Source of the DNA: QHWK01 sp035315685 | Lineage (GTDB): Bacteria > Acidobacteriota > Vicinamibacteria > Vicinamibacterales > CAVVIG01 | Length of the DNA stretch: 21,578 nt | Assembly (NCBI GenBank): GCA_035315685.1 | Contig: DATFXR010000165.1 | Location: forward strand, 1-21,578 | Reading direction: 5' to 3' | Part shown: piece after piece, positions 1 to 7,194 of the stretch | Layout of the letters: each line of letters begins with the position of its first letter | Position numbering within the stretch: position 1 is the stretch's first letter | Program-made: the position numbers and the translations under genes | Notes under the pieces: generated by a model | Seen by the model: only the letters and a program-made list of their open reading frames with translations | What the model was told of the DNA's origin: nothing | Databases searched by the model: none

Positions 1-1
1 T

Positions 2-757
2 CCCGTCACGCGGCAATTCACCGAGGCCGACCTCGAGCTGTTCTCCGCGATTGCCAACTACGCGGCGGTCGCGGTCACGCAGGGACGGCTGGCGGCGCGG
101 CTGCGCGAGGAAAGCGAGCGCCGCGAGCGCCTGCAGCGCTACCACTCTCCGGCGGTGGTCGAGCGGATCATGGCGCAGGGCCACGGCGAAGGCAGCGACG
201 TGCTGCCAGCCCAGGATCGCGATATCAGCGTCCTGTTCGCGGACCTGGTCGGCTTCACGACGCTGTCCGAGACGCTGGCGCCGTCGGAGGTCGCGGCGCT
301 GCTGAACCGCTTCTTCTCGGAGATGACCGAGGCGATTTTTGCCGAGGAAGGCACGGTGGACAAGTTCATCGGCGACGCGATCCTGGCCGTCTTCGGCGCG
401 CCGGTCGAACAGGCCGATCACGCCCAGCGCGCCGTGCGCGCGGCACAGGCGATGCGGCGATCGGTCGCGAAGCTGAATGCCGCCGGCGGACGTCCGCTCC
501 ACGTCCGCTACGGCATCAACAGTGGCGTCGCGATTGCCGGCGACGTCGGTTCGGCGCGGCGGAGGGAGTACACCGTGCTCGGCGACGTCGTGAACACGGC
601 GGCGCGGCTCGAACGACTTGCACAGCCGGACCAGATCATCGTGAGCCGCGCCACCTACGATCGGATCACGCCGCCGATCGCGGCCACGCCGCTCGGCGAA
701 GTCACGCTCCGCGGCCGCGCCGCGAGGGTCGAGATCCTCTCGGTCGATCCGGCCTAG
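2..757 (+). CDS. GAF-linked class III adenylate/guanylate cyclase, C-terminal part (5' end cut by window)
   Basis: The frame is open from base 2, so the true start lies upstream. The first ~45 visible residues (FTEADLELFSAIANYAAVAV, then a charged helix) look like the end of a GAF domain and its signalling helix. A class III cyclase catalytic domain follows, from visible residue ~75 to ~235. The metal-binding Asp residues are in FADLVGFT (D81) and FIGD (D125). The purine-selecting pair appears as Lys121 (DKFIGD) and Thr191 (YTVLGD), the Lys/Thr combination of class IIIb adenylate cyclases. The transition-state Asn198 and Arg202 are in NTAARLE. All catalytic positions are present, so the domain should be active and ATP is the likely substrate (inference). 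The protein probably senses a small ligand or partner through upstream domains and makes cAMP. The FHA protein starts 26 bp downstream on the same strand, suggesting one signalling operon. Confidence 0.93.
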   Translation, partial: PVTRQFTEADLELFSAIANYAAVAVTQGRLAARLREESERRERLQRYHSPAVVERIMAQGHGEGSDVLPAQDRDISVLFADLVGFTTLSETLAPSEVAALLNRFFSEMTEAIFAEEGTVDKFIGDAILAVFGAPVEQADHAQRAVRAAQAMRRSVAKLNAAGGRPLHVRYGINSGVAIAGDVGSARRREYTVLGDVVNTAARLERLAQPDQIIVSRATYDRITPPIAATPLGEVTLRGRAARVEILSVDPA

Positions 758-783
758 ACGTTCATGTGGTCTGTGGGGGCGAA

Positions 784-1812
784 GTGAGCGCGCGGCTGAT
801 CGGCCGCAGCGGTCCTACTGCGGGACTGGATTATCGGCTCACCGACACGGCGCGCATCGGCGCCGCGGCCGACAGCGAGGTTCGGATCGAAGCGCGCGGC
901 GTCTCCCGCAGGCATGCGCGGATCGTCGTCGAGGCCGATCGGTATTTCCTCGAAGATGCCGGCGCGACCAACGGCACGTTCGTCAACGGCCGGCAGGTGA
1001 CTCGCGAGGCGCTGCACCATCTCGACGTGATTACGCTCGGCCGCGCCGTCGATCTGATCTTCCTGCAACCCGGGATCGAGGATGCCGGCCTCGCGCTCGA
1101 CCACGTCACCGCTGCGCGCGTGGAGATCATCGACGGTCCGGAGGCGGGTACGGTGATCGAGATCCCCAGGGGCGAACTGACCTTCGGACGGGCGCCTTCC
1201 TGCGACGTCGTCCTCGCGAGCGGTCTGGTGTCGAAGGTGCACGCGCGCGTGCAGCGGACGGCGAATCAGGTCCTGCTGCAGGACGCGGAGTCGGTCAACG
1301 GCACGTTCGTCAACGGCAAGCGCGTCGACGCGGTTCAGATCCTGAAAAACGGCGATCTGATCAATTTCGGCGGCGCCCGCACTGCGTCGGTCGCAATCGA
1401 AGAAACGGCCGCCGCGTCGAAGCCGGTCGGGCGCGATGAAATCGCGGCGATCGCGGTTGCGAAGATCGTGACGCCGCCCGACGCCGAGCAAACGCTCGTC
1501 ACCAGCCCGCCGCCGGCGCCCCGCGTGTGCGGCCTGAGACTGGCCGGCCCTGGCCCGCCGATCGTACTCGGCCTCGGCACATTCGTCGTCGGCCGCGCTG
1601 TCGGATCGGATGTGCGCCTCGACGATCGACAGGTGTCACGGTCGCACGCGCGCCTCATGATCGACGCGGCGTCGGTGTCGCTCGAGGATCTTCAGACGGT
1701 GAATGGTACGCGGGTCAACGGGAACGAGGTGACGACGCAACAGCCGCTGCACCACGGCGACACGGTGCAGTTCGGTGGATCGGAGTTCATGATTGAACTG
1801 ATCACGAAATGA
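784..1812 (+). CDS. Protein with three tandem FHA (phosphothreonine-binding) domains
   Basis: About 342 residues made almost entirely of three forkhead-associated domains: residues ~3-95, ~105-200 and ~250-340, the last after a Pro/Ala-rich linker. FHA domains bind phosphothreonine peptides. Domains 2 and 3 keep the full signature: FGR then SKVHAR then SVNGTFVNG, and VGR then SRSHAR then TVNGTRVNG. Domain 1 has SRRHAR and TNGTFVNG, but the GR pair is replaced by GA (RIGAAADSEV), so its phosphopeptide affinity may be reduced. There is no signal peptide or membrane segment, so it is probably cytoplasmic. I chose GTG at 784 because a GGGGG purine run ends 4 bases before it; an in-frame GTG at 766 would add six residues. 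It directly follows the cyclase gene, consistent with joint signal transduction. No kinase is visible in the window. Confidence 0.88.
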   Translation: MSARLIGRSGPTAGLDYRLTDTARIGAAADSEVRIEARGVSRRHARIVVEADRYFLEDAGATNGTFVNGRQVTREALHHLDVITLGRAVDLIFLQPGIEDAGLALDHVTAARVEIIDGPEAGTVIEIPRGELTFGRAPSCDVVLASGLVSKVHARVQRTANQVLLQDAESVNGTFVNGKRVDAVQILKNGDLINFGGARTASVAIEETAAASKPVGRDEIAAIAVAKIVTPPDAEQTLVTSPPPAPRVCGLRLAGPGPPIVLGLGTFVVGRAVGSDVRLDDRQVSRSHARLMIDAASVSLEDLQTVNGTRVNGNEVTTQQPLHHGDTVQFGGSEFMIELITK

Positions 1813-2170
1813 AGGACTCCGGTCTCTGGACCTGGTTTCAAAACCGCGCGCTCGTCCGAGGAAAACATCGTGCGCTCGTAACCTCGTCGTCGTTGATATG
1901 ACTGACCTGCCGCGCTACGGCTCGCAGGCCAGATCAGTCGCCGCCGATTCGGGAGGCGCGGTCGGTCGCCATGCTCGATTGCGATCGCGCGCCGGGTGAA
2001 AGCGGCAGACAGGTTGCAGTGTTCGGTCGGCGCGGATCACGGTGCTTCACGCTCGAAGAGATGAAGCGACGCACGACCGCGTTGCGCGACCGCGAAATTC
2101 CAGATTTGGAACTTCGCGACGAATTCTGAATTCAGCGGAGGTCTCTCCGCTGATCGGGGAGAGCGGTAAC
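1813..2170 (+). promoter_or_regulatory. Non-coding leader with two successive hairpins before the YfaP-like gene
   Basis: No convincing gene lies in these 358 bases. Two hairpins stand just before the downstream start. At 2091-2118, CGCGAAATTCCA pairs with TGGAACTTCGCG across a GATT loop with one mismatch. At 2133-2152, CAGCGGAG pairs perfectly with CTCCGCTG across GTCT. The second hairpin ends 3 bases before the GGGGAG ribosome-binding site (2156-2161). They could act on mRNA stability or translation, or be a dispersed repeat; the sequence alone does not say which. A weaker inverted repeat, GACTGA...TCAGTC, lies near 1899-1940. I see no clear promoter hexamers. Confidence 0.45.
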
Positions 2171-3193
2171 ATGCGCGTGAACAGACTTCTCCGACTGGTG
2201 GGTGTGCTGACCACTGCGATCATCGCGATCCGCTGCAGCAGCTCGAGCTCACCGTCGAATCCGACCCCGACGCCGACGCCGACGCCCACACTGCCGGCGG
2301 TGACGACCGTCGTCACCGGCGTGCAGGCGTCCGACGGCACACAGGCGACACAGCAGACGGGCACGCCTCCCGCCGCCAACGGCGGGCCGACGATCACGGC
2401 GACCACGAGCGGCACCGTGATCCCGAACGGCACGGACCTCACCCAGATCCAGAGCACGTCGCAGTTCCAGACCGTGTACGTGTCGGTGCCGAACACCAGC
2501 GGCATCGCACCGGCGGCTTTTGACAGCGGCCGCTTCGGTGCGCTCGATGCTGCGACGGGCTACTTCCAGCTGCGGCTGCCGGCGCCGGTGACGAGCGTCC
2601 TGGTGCTGACGAACCTGGCGAACGTGTCCTCGGGTTCACGGTTCACGATCGCCTACGCCGTCGCGAACGCCGCCGGACTGGTCGGCCCGACCGTGACGTC
2701 GACCAAGGCAGTGTCGGGGCAGTCGGGCGGCGTGCAGGTCGGCCTGACGTGGGACACGGCCAGCGATGTCGATCTCCACGTCGTCGATCCGCAAGGCGGC
2801 GAAGTGTACTGGGCCAACGCGACAGTGGCCAGCGGCGGCGCGCTCGACGTCGACTCGAACGCCGGGTGCGCGATCGACAACAAGAACAACGAGAACGTGC
2901 GCTGGAGCGGCGCGGCGCCGAATGGTACCTATACCGTTCGCGTGGATTACTGGTCGGCGTGCAACGTGACCGGCAACACCACCTTTGCGGTGGTGGTGAA
3001 CAACGGCGGCTCGATCTCGCGCTTCTCAGGAACGTTCAGCGCCAACCAGGCCGATCAGGGCACTGCTGGCGCCGGCCGGCTGATCACGACGTTCAACCAT
3101 ACGACCGGCGTGTCGACGGTGAGCGTGCCGAATTTCGTCGCGCCGATGTTCTCGGCGTCGCCGCTCAAGCTGCAGATGTCGCGCACGCGGTGA
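2171..3193 (+). CDS. Secreted protein with YfaP/DUF2135-like beta-sandwich domain
   Basis: 340 residues. The N-terminus is a hydrophobic signal (MRVNRLLRLVGVLTTAIIAIRC) followed by a Ser-rich stretch and a (Pro-Thr) repeat spacer at residues 31-40, as in surface lipoproteins. The would-be lipobox reads AIRC: Arg just before Cys22 is unusual, so lipidation is uncertain. The middle part, residues ~100-165, is a beta-rich region. Residues ~189-285 carry the DUF2135/YfaP pattern: LTWDTASDVDLHVVDPQG, SGGALDVDSNAGC, ENVRWSG, NGTYTVRVDYWSAC, FAVVVNNGG. The acidic side chains in this motif could bind metal (inference). The function of the family is not settled. ATG 2171 is chosen over upstream in-frame starts because it gives the signal peptide and has GGGGAG 9 bases before it. 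The 3' end runs straight into a G-rich repeat. Confidence 0.85.
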   Translation: MRVNRLLRLVGVLTTAIIAIRCSSSSSPSNPTPTPTPTPTLPAVTTVVTGVQASDGTQATQQTGTPPAANGGPTITATTSGTVIPNGTDLTQIQSTSQFQTVYVSVPNTSGIAPAAFDSGRFGALDAATGYFQLRLPAPVTSVLVLTNLANVSSGSRFTIAYAVANAAGLVGPTVTSTKAVSGQSGGVQVGLTWDTASDVDLHVVDPQGGEVYWANATVASGGALDVDSNAGCAIDNKNNENVRWSGAAPNGTYTVRVDYWSACNVTGNTTFAVVVNNGGSISRFSGTFSANQADQGTAGAGRLITTFNHTTGVSTVSVPNFVAPMFSASPLKLQMSRTR

Positions 3194-3200
3194 AGCGCGA

Positions 3201-3313
3201 GGGGCTGGGGACTGGGGCTGGGGCGCTCCCAGTCCCCCAGCCTCCAGTCCCCAGCTTCCAGTCCCCCAGCTTCCAGTTCCCAGCTTCCAGTTCCCAGCGA
3301 CCAGTCCCCAGCC
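3201..3313. repeat. CCCAGTC-type heptad repeat hairpin between convergent genes
   Basis: A low-complexity block of 7-bp units (CCAGTCC, CCAGCTT, CCAGTTC) fills the gap between two converging genes. The left part is G-rich on the + strand (four GGGG runs at 3201-3223). The right part is C-rich. GGGGACTGG-GGCTGGGG (3207-3223) can pair with CCCCAGCCTCCAGTCCCC (3235-3252) with one bulged base. The four closely spaced GGGG runs also meet the usual G-quadruplex pattern. It is likely to terminate or protect transcripts from both sides (inference). Confidence 0.8.
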
Positions 3314-3316
3314 GCC

Positions 3317-4708
3317 TCACCACTCTCCGGCAAGCGCCCAGACGCGCGTCGGCGTCGCGAGATACAGCGTGCGGTCGGGAGCGAGCGTCAGCGCGCGGAC
3401 GGCGTCGATGTCTGTCAACGCGATGCGTTCCGTACTGATCGGTTGGGCATTGTCGAATCGAACACGCAGCAGCACGCCGGTGTCGGCTGACCCAATCAAC
3501 AGATCGCCGTCACGCGTTCCAATGACAGACGAGGGGGTGATGCCGTCCGGGAGCCGATAGGCCCGGCGGCCTCTGCCGACCTCGATCAACTGCGCGGATC
3601 GGTCCGCACGGCGATCGACCACCCACGGATCGCGCGAGCCGGCCTCCCACGCCAGCCCGGCCGGCGCGAACAGCCCGCTGCTCACGACTGGCGTCGACGA
3701 TGGCTGATCGCGCGGCGTCGTTCCATCCGTCTGCAGTCGCAGCACTTTTCCGTTGAAAAAGGCGAGATCGTCCGATCGGCGCACGTCGAAGCCTGTATCG
3801 AATGCGGCGTACAGGTTGCCGTCGGCGCCGAACCGGAGAACCGCATGCGGCGACGGCGATGCTGGAATGCGATCGAGCAGCACCACCGCGTCCGCCAGCG
3901 TGCCGGCCGCATCGCGAAAGCGCGCGAGCGTGAACGTCGCGCCGGCGTCACCGCCCGGTTCCGCGTAGATCGCAAACACCAGGCGCGATGTGACGAACTG
4001 CGGATCGACTGCCACGGCGAGGAGCTCAGCCCGATCTGGCAGATGCAAGCTCGACCGCCCGGCGTCGCCGTCGCGCGCCTGCGCGCCACTCGTCGGTGTC
4101 GCGCTCGAGCGCAGTCGAACAGCCTCCACACGATTGGCGGCGACGACGCGGACGGCGCCGGTGCGCTCGGCGACGAACAGTCGTCCATCAGGTGCGACGG
4201 CGAGATCGGTTGGATCGGATATTCCCTCGAGTATCACCAGACGCTCGGCTGAAGCCCTCGCGCTGCGATCCGTGCCTGCACTCGGGGCGCGATCCGAACG
4301 CGCGGAGGCTTCAGCCGAGCGGTCTACTGTCGTTGCGACGACCGTGACCGGCAGCGCCGCCGATCGCGCGCTTTCGAGGACGCCGCCGTCGTCGACGAAC
4401 GATGCGAGTTGCAGCGAGTGAGCCCCCGGCGTGAGCGGCGGCAATCGCGCCGTGCACGCGAATCCGGCCGCGGTTGCGCTCGTCGCACACGTCACGCCAG
4501 CGGCGTCGGTGCGAGTCCCATCCACGTAGATCGCATACCTGATGGTTGCGAGCTCCACGGCGTCGGCGGCCGGCTGATTCCATCCGATGCGCTCGTTGCC
4601 GTTGATCGTTTCGCCACCCGTCGGAGGATTCACCACTGGCGGTGATGGCGTTGATCCACCGCACGCGGCGATGGCTGAGGTTGCGAGGAGAATCCACAGG
4701 TGGCGCAC
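3317..4708 (-). CDS. Lipoprotein with Fn3-like domain and PQQ sugar dehydrogenase-like beta-propeller
   Basis: 463 residues from a GTG start. The signal ends in a good lipobox (SAIAAC, Cys16), so it is probably a membrane-anchored lipoprotein. Residues ~35-128 look like a fibronectin-III-type beta sandwich (NGNERIGWNQP, IRYAIYVDGT, LTPGAHSLQLASFVDDGG). Residues ~157-463 resemble the soluble glucose/sorbosone dehydrogenase propeller: ISDPTDLAVAPDGRLFVAERTGAV, ELLAVAVDPQF, HAVLRFGADGNLYAAFD, FNGKVLRLQTDGTTP. The His in SPHAVLRFG sits where the catalytic base of PQQ glucose dehydrogenases lies, but the following Gly-Gly is lost, so activity is uncertain. A palindromic repeat encodes the linker between the two domains. 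It is transcribed divergently from a second propeller gene only 63 bp away, suggesting shared control and related substrates (inference). Confidence 0.82.
   Translation of the reverse strand: MRHLWILLATSAIAACGGSTPSPPVVNPPTGGETINGNERIGWNQPAADAVELATIRYAIYVDGTRTDAAGVTCATSATAAGFACTARLPPLTPGAHSLQLASFVDDGGVLESARSAALPVTVVATTVDRSAEASARSDRAPSAGTDRSARASAERLVILEGISDPTDLAVAPDGRLFVAERTGAVRVVAANRVEAVRLRSSATPTSGAQARDGDAGRSSLHLPDRAELLAVAVDPQFVTSRLVFAIYAEPGGDAGATFTLARFRDAAGTLADAVVLLDRIPASPSPHAVLRFGADGNLYAAFDTGFDVRRSDDLAFFNGKVLRLQTDGTTPRDQPSSTPVVSSGLFAPAGLAWEAGSRDPWVVDRRADRSAQLIEVGRGRRAYRLPDGITPSSVIGTRDGDLLIGSADTGVLLRVRFDNAQPISTERIALTDIDAVRALTLAPDRTLYLATPTRVWALAGEW
4242..4321. repeat. Palindromic element inside a coding sequence
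   Basis: CGCTCGGCTGAAGCC at 4242-4256 is repeated as a perfect 15-bp inverted copy at 4307-4321. The ~50 bases between also show partial internal complementarity. The element is read in frame as residues ~130-156 of the propeller lipoprotein (DRSAEASARSDR ... DRSARASAERL), exactly at the domain junction. Its CGGCTGAAGCC core resembles the GTCCGGCTGAAGCCGGAC palindrome at 16967, so it may be a REP-like element that entered the gene without breaking the frame. Confidence 0.65.
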
Positions 4709-4758
4709 GTTGGTAGGATACGCGCCGGGTAGGTCAAGTGGGTCGGATCGGACTCATT

Positions 4759-4765
4759 GGAGGAG
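4759..4765 (+). promoter_or_regulatory. Strong ribosome-binding site fixing the propeller start
   Basis: GGAGGAG lies 6 bases before GTG 4772. It rules against the upstream in-frame TTG at 4757, which would overlap this site. Confidence 0.75.
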
Positions 4766-4771
4766 CACACG

Positions 4772-6037
4772 GTGCGTCTCTTCGCTCGCGCGCGTCGCTT
4801 CGTCGCATGTACCGCCGGTCTGTCAATCGCCGTCACGCAACTCCACGCTCAGGTGCGCGTGCGCGTGCAGGCGTCAGGGTTCACGGCGCCGCTCGCGTTC
4901 GTGCAGGATCCGACCGATCGCGCGACGCAGTTCGTCGTGCAGCAGGACGGCCACATTCGCGTACTGCGCGGCGCGTCGCTGCTGCCGCAGGATTTTCTCG
5001 ACGTCTCCGGCGCGATCGTCTCCGGCGGCGAGCAGGGACTGCTGGGGCTCGCGTTTCCGCCGAACGCGGGCGCGAGCCGCCGCTTCTTCGTCAACTTCAC
5101 GAACCGCTCCGGCGACACCGTCGTCGCACGGTTCCGTCGCTCGGACAATGCCGCGGTCGCGGACGCGGGGTCGCGGTTCGATTTGCGCTGGGGCGGCGCC
5201 AGCGGTCCGTCGTTCATCGCGCAGCCGTTCGCGAATCACAACGGCGGCAATCTCGTGTTTGGACCTGATGGCTATCTGTACATCGGGCTCGGCGACGGCG
5301 GATCGGGCGGCGACCCGGGCAATCGCGCACAAAGTCCCGGCGAGTTGCTCGGGAAGATGCTGCGCATCGACGTCAGCGTCGGCGATGGCGATCCGATGGG
5401 CTACCAGGTGCCGGCCGACAACCCGTTCCTCCGCGGCGTCCCGATCGCGGCGCGTCCCGAGATCTGGAGCTTCGGTTTACGCAACCCGTGGCGCTACAGC
5501 TTCGACGATCCGGCGCGCGGCGGAACGGGCGCGCTGGTGATCGGCGATGTCGGGCAGAATCTGTACGAGGAAGTGGATTACGAGCCGCGCAATCGTGGTG
5601 GCCGCAACTACGGCTGGCGGCTGCGTGAGGGCGCGCACGACTACGACCTGTCGCGCCCGCCGGCATTCACGCCGCTCGTCGAGCCGATACACGAATACGA
5701 CCATCGCAGTGGTATCTCGATCACCGGCGGCTACATCTACCGCGGCAGGGCGTTGCCGGCGTCATTCCGGGGCCGGTATTTCTTCGCGGACCTGAACGGT
5801 CGCGTGTGGTCGCTCGGTTTGACCCTCGATCAGGTGACCGGAGAGGCGCGGACGTCAGATGTCGTGGAACACACCGCTGAGCTGAGCGCCGCCTCGGGTC
5901 TTGGCAACATCAGTTCGTTTGGCGTCGACGGGGACGGCGAACTCTACATCGTTGATTACTCGAACGGACGAATTCTGAAGATCATCGGTCCGCCAGAAGC
6001 GCCGTCGACGCCGACAGGATTGCGGATCGTGCGCTGA
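4772..6037 (+). CDS. PQQ-dependent sugar dehydrogenase (soluble glucose/sorbosone dehydrogenase type)
   Basis: 421 residues, GTG start with GGAGGAG 6 bases upstream. The N-terminal signal peptide ends near LHAQ (residue 27), so the product is periplasmic or secreted. The body is a six-bladed GSDH propeller: GFTAPLAFVQDP, GGEQGLLGLAFPP, HNGGNLVFGPDGYLYIGLGDGG (catalytic-base His156), GDPGNRAQ (calcium-binding-type loop), LLGKMLRIDV, SFGLRNPWRYSFD (Arg237, the conserved PQQ/substrate-contacting region), DVGQNLYEEV, NYGWRLREG and GGYIYRG. Family members oxidise aldose sugars or related alcohols, passing electrons to a soluble acceptor through PQQ. The exact sugar cannot be read from sequence. 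All main motifs are intact, unlike the divergent lipoprotein neighbour. The stop codon abuts a GACTGG repeat arm. Confidence 0.92.
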   Translation: MRLFARARRFVACTAGLSIAVTQLHAQVRVRVQASGFTAPLAFVQDPTDRATQFVVQQDGHIRVLRGASLLPQDFLDVSGAIVSGGEQGLLGLAFPPNAGASRRFFVNFTNRSGDTVVARFRRSDNAAVADAGSRFDLRWGGASGPSFIAQPFANHNGGNLVFGPDGYLYIGLGDGGSGGDPGNRAQSPGELLGKMLRIDVSVGDGDPMGYQVPADNPFLRGVPIAARPEIWSFGLRNPWRYSFDDPARGGTGALVIGDVGQNLYEEVDYEPRNRGGRNYGWRLREGAHDYDLSRPPAFTPLVEPIHEYDHRSGISITGGYIYRGRALPASFRGRYFFADLNGRVWSLGLTLDQVTGEARTSDVVEHTAELSAASGLGNISSFGVDGDGELYIVDYSNGRILKIIGPPEAPSTPTGLRIVR

Positions 6038-6293
6038 CTGGGACTGGGGACTGGCTGCTGGATGGATATCGCGCGAAAGCTCAGGACGTAGAAGGCTCCC
6101 AGCACGTTTCATTTGTCCGTAGTGTCCGCCTTCAGGCGGACCCCTGAGAAGTCCGGCTAGAGAGCCGGACGGTACGTGCTACAGGGAAACGGGAACGCTG
6201 TAGCCGAGCGATGGGCTAGCCCCCAGCCCCCAGCCCCCAGCCCCCAGCCCCCAGCCCCCAGCCCCCAGCTCCCAGTCCCCAGTCCCCAGTCCC
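6038..6293. repeat. Compound convergent junction: inverted heptad arms around REP-like palindromes
   Basis: Left arm: ACTGGG units directly after the stop (6036-6055). Right arm: about ten 7-bp units of CCCCCAG and CCCAGTC type at 6219-6293. Between them lie the two REP-like hairpins (6124-6170) and another inverted pair, GCTACAG...CTGTAGC (6178-6204). The right arm read from the minus strand gives GGGACTGG/GGGGGCT runs just downstream of the DUF4159 gene, again a G-quadruplex-type pattern in sense orientation. I see no coding region here. Confidence 0.8.
6124..6170. repeat. REP-like double palindrome
   Basis: Two hairpins in tandem: GTCCGCC-TTCA-GGCGGAC (6124-6141) and GTCCGGCT-AGAG-AGCCGGAC (6151-6170). 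The second has the same arms as the palindrome at 16967-16984, so this is a dispersed extragenic repeat, not a one-off terminator. Confidence 0.75.
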
Positions 6294-6320
6294 TGAGCGG
6301 CCGAGAGGCCGCCTCACGTG

Positions 6321-7139
6321 TCAGTGAGTCATCGAGTAGAGGAGCGTATCGACTCCGAACGCGTACCCCGGACCGGCAAACCGATCGAAGTACTCGCGGC
6401 TCTCGCCTTCGCGCTCGAACGCGTCCCCAAAGTCCGTGTTGTGCGTCATCACGACGAGAATGTGGCCGTTGCGATCCGAAATCGCGCGCGTGTGCGGCTC
6501 GGCGCTGTCGCGGCCGCGCTCTGACGTCCCGCCGCCGCTTCCGTACCAGAACCCGATCGACGGAATCTGCGCGAGCTCGCGCACGTCGTACAGCATGTGG
6601 AACAGCTGATGATCGAGCGGCACGTCGAACATCGGATAGTCAGAGGTCGGCAGCGCCTTCCGGATCTCGTTCTCCCAGTGCGCGAACGCGTAGTCGCCCC
6701 AGAAGTCGTCGGCCCAGAGAAAGCCGCCCTTCTGCAGGTAGGTCCGGAGTGCGGCCGCCTCGAGATCGTCGAAGTAGGCGCCGCCCGGCTCCGTCATCAT
6801 GATGAACGGACAGTGCGCGAGCCGCTCCTCATCAGTCAGCCGGATCAGCACGTGGTTGAAGTTGCCGTCGGGTGCGCGGCTGACCGACGTCCTGGTGAGC
6901 TCGAAGAAGCGGAACGAGAGATTCTGATCTGCGCGCGGCCAGTCCACCGACCACCCGGCGCCGTCGCCATCGGGTGCGTTGCGGAACATGATCCGGCAGA
7001 ACTGAAACGCGCCATCGTAATCAGGGTTTGGCCCGATGCGGGGCTGGTAGAATCGACCGCCACCACGTCGCTGGAACTGCGCGTGGGCGGTCACCGCAAG
7101 CGCGACGACGACGATCAGCCCGATGACGACGCGCCGCAT
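6321..7139 (-). CDS. DUF4159 domain secreted protein
   Basis: 272 residues. A signal peptide (MRRVVIGLIVVVALAVTAHAQ) predicts export. The rest matches the DUF4159 pattern: CRIMFRN, GWSVDWPRADQNLSFRFFELT, IRLTDEERLAHCPFIMMTEPGG, LRTYLQKGGFLWADDFWGD, FDVPLDHQLFHMLYDV. The biochemical role of DUF4159 is unknown; the fold resembles glutamine amidotransferase-like (ThuA/GATase) alpha-beta proteins, which is family knowledge and not visible as a catalytic triad here. A TATACT box lies ~14-19 bases before the ATG and the gap to the upstream cytochrome gene is only 45 bp, so it may have its own promoter or be read through. The Shine-Dalgarno site is weak. Confidence 0.85.
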   Translation of the reverse strand: MRRVVIGLIVVVALAVTAHAQFQRRGGGRFYQPRIGPNPDYDGAFQFCRIMFRNAPDGDGAGWSVDWPRADQNLSFRFFELTRTSVSRAPDGNFNHVLIRLTDEERLAHCPFIMMTEPGGAYFDDLEAAALRTYLQKGGFLWADDFWGDYAFAHWENEIRKALPTSDYPMFDVPLDHQLFHMLYDVRELAQIPSIGFWYGSGGGTSERGRDSAEPHTRAISDRNGHILVVMTHNTDFGDAFEREGESREYFDRFAGPGYAFGVDTLLYSMTH

Positions 7140-7174
7140 GAGTGCTCGGCGCAGTATACCGTGGCCGTCTGAAG

Positions 7175-7194
7175 GCGGCGCGCCTCAGCGCCGC
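7175..7194 (-). terminator. Hairpin overlapping the cytochrome stop codon
   Basis: GCGGCGC (7175-7181) and GCGCCGC (7188-7194) flank a 6-base loop that contains the stop codon (TCA on the + strand) of the dihaem cytochrome. No U-tract follows, so intrinsic termination is doubtful; it may only attenuate read-through into the DUF4159 gene. Confidence 0.3.

Noticed and set aside
6219..6293. Possible CRISPR-like array
   Set aside because: Units are 7 bp with no spacers and no cas genes nearby; it is a simple tandem repeat.
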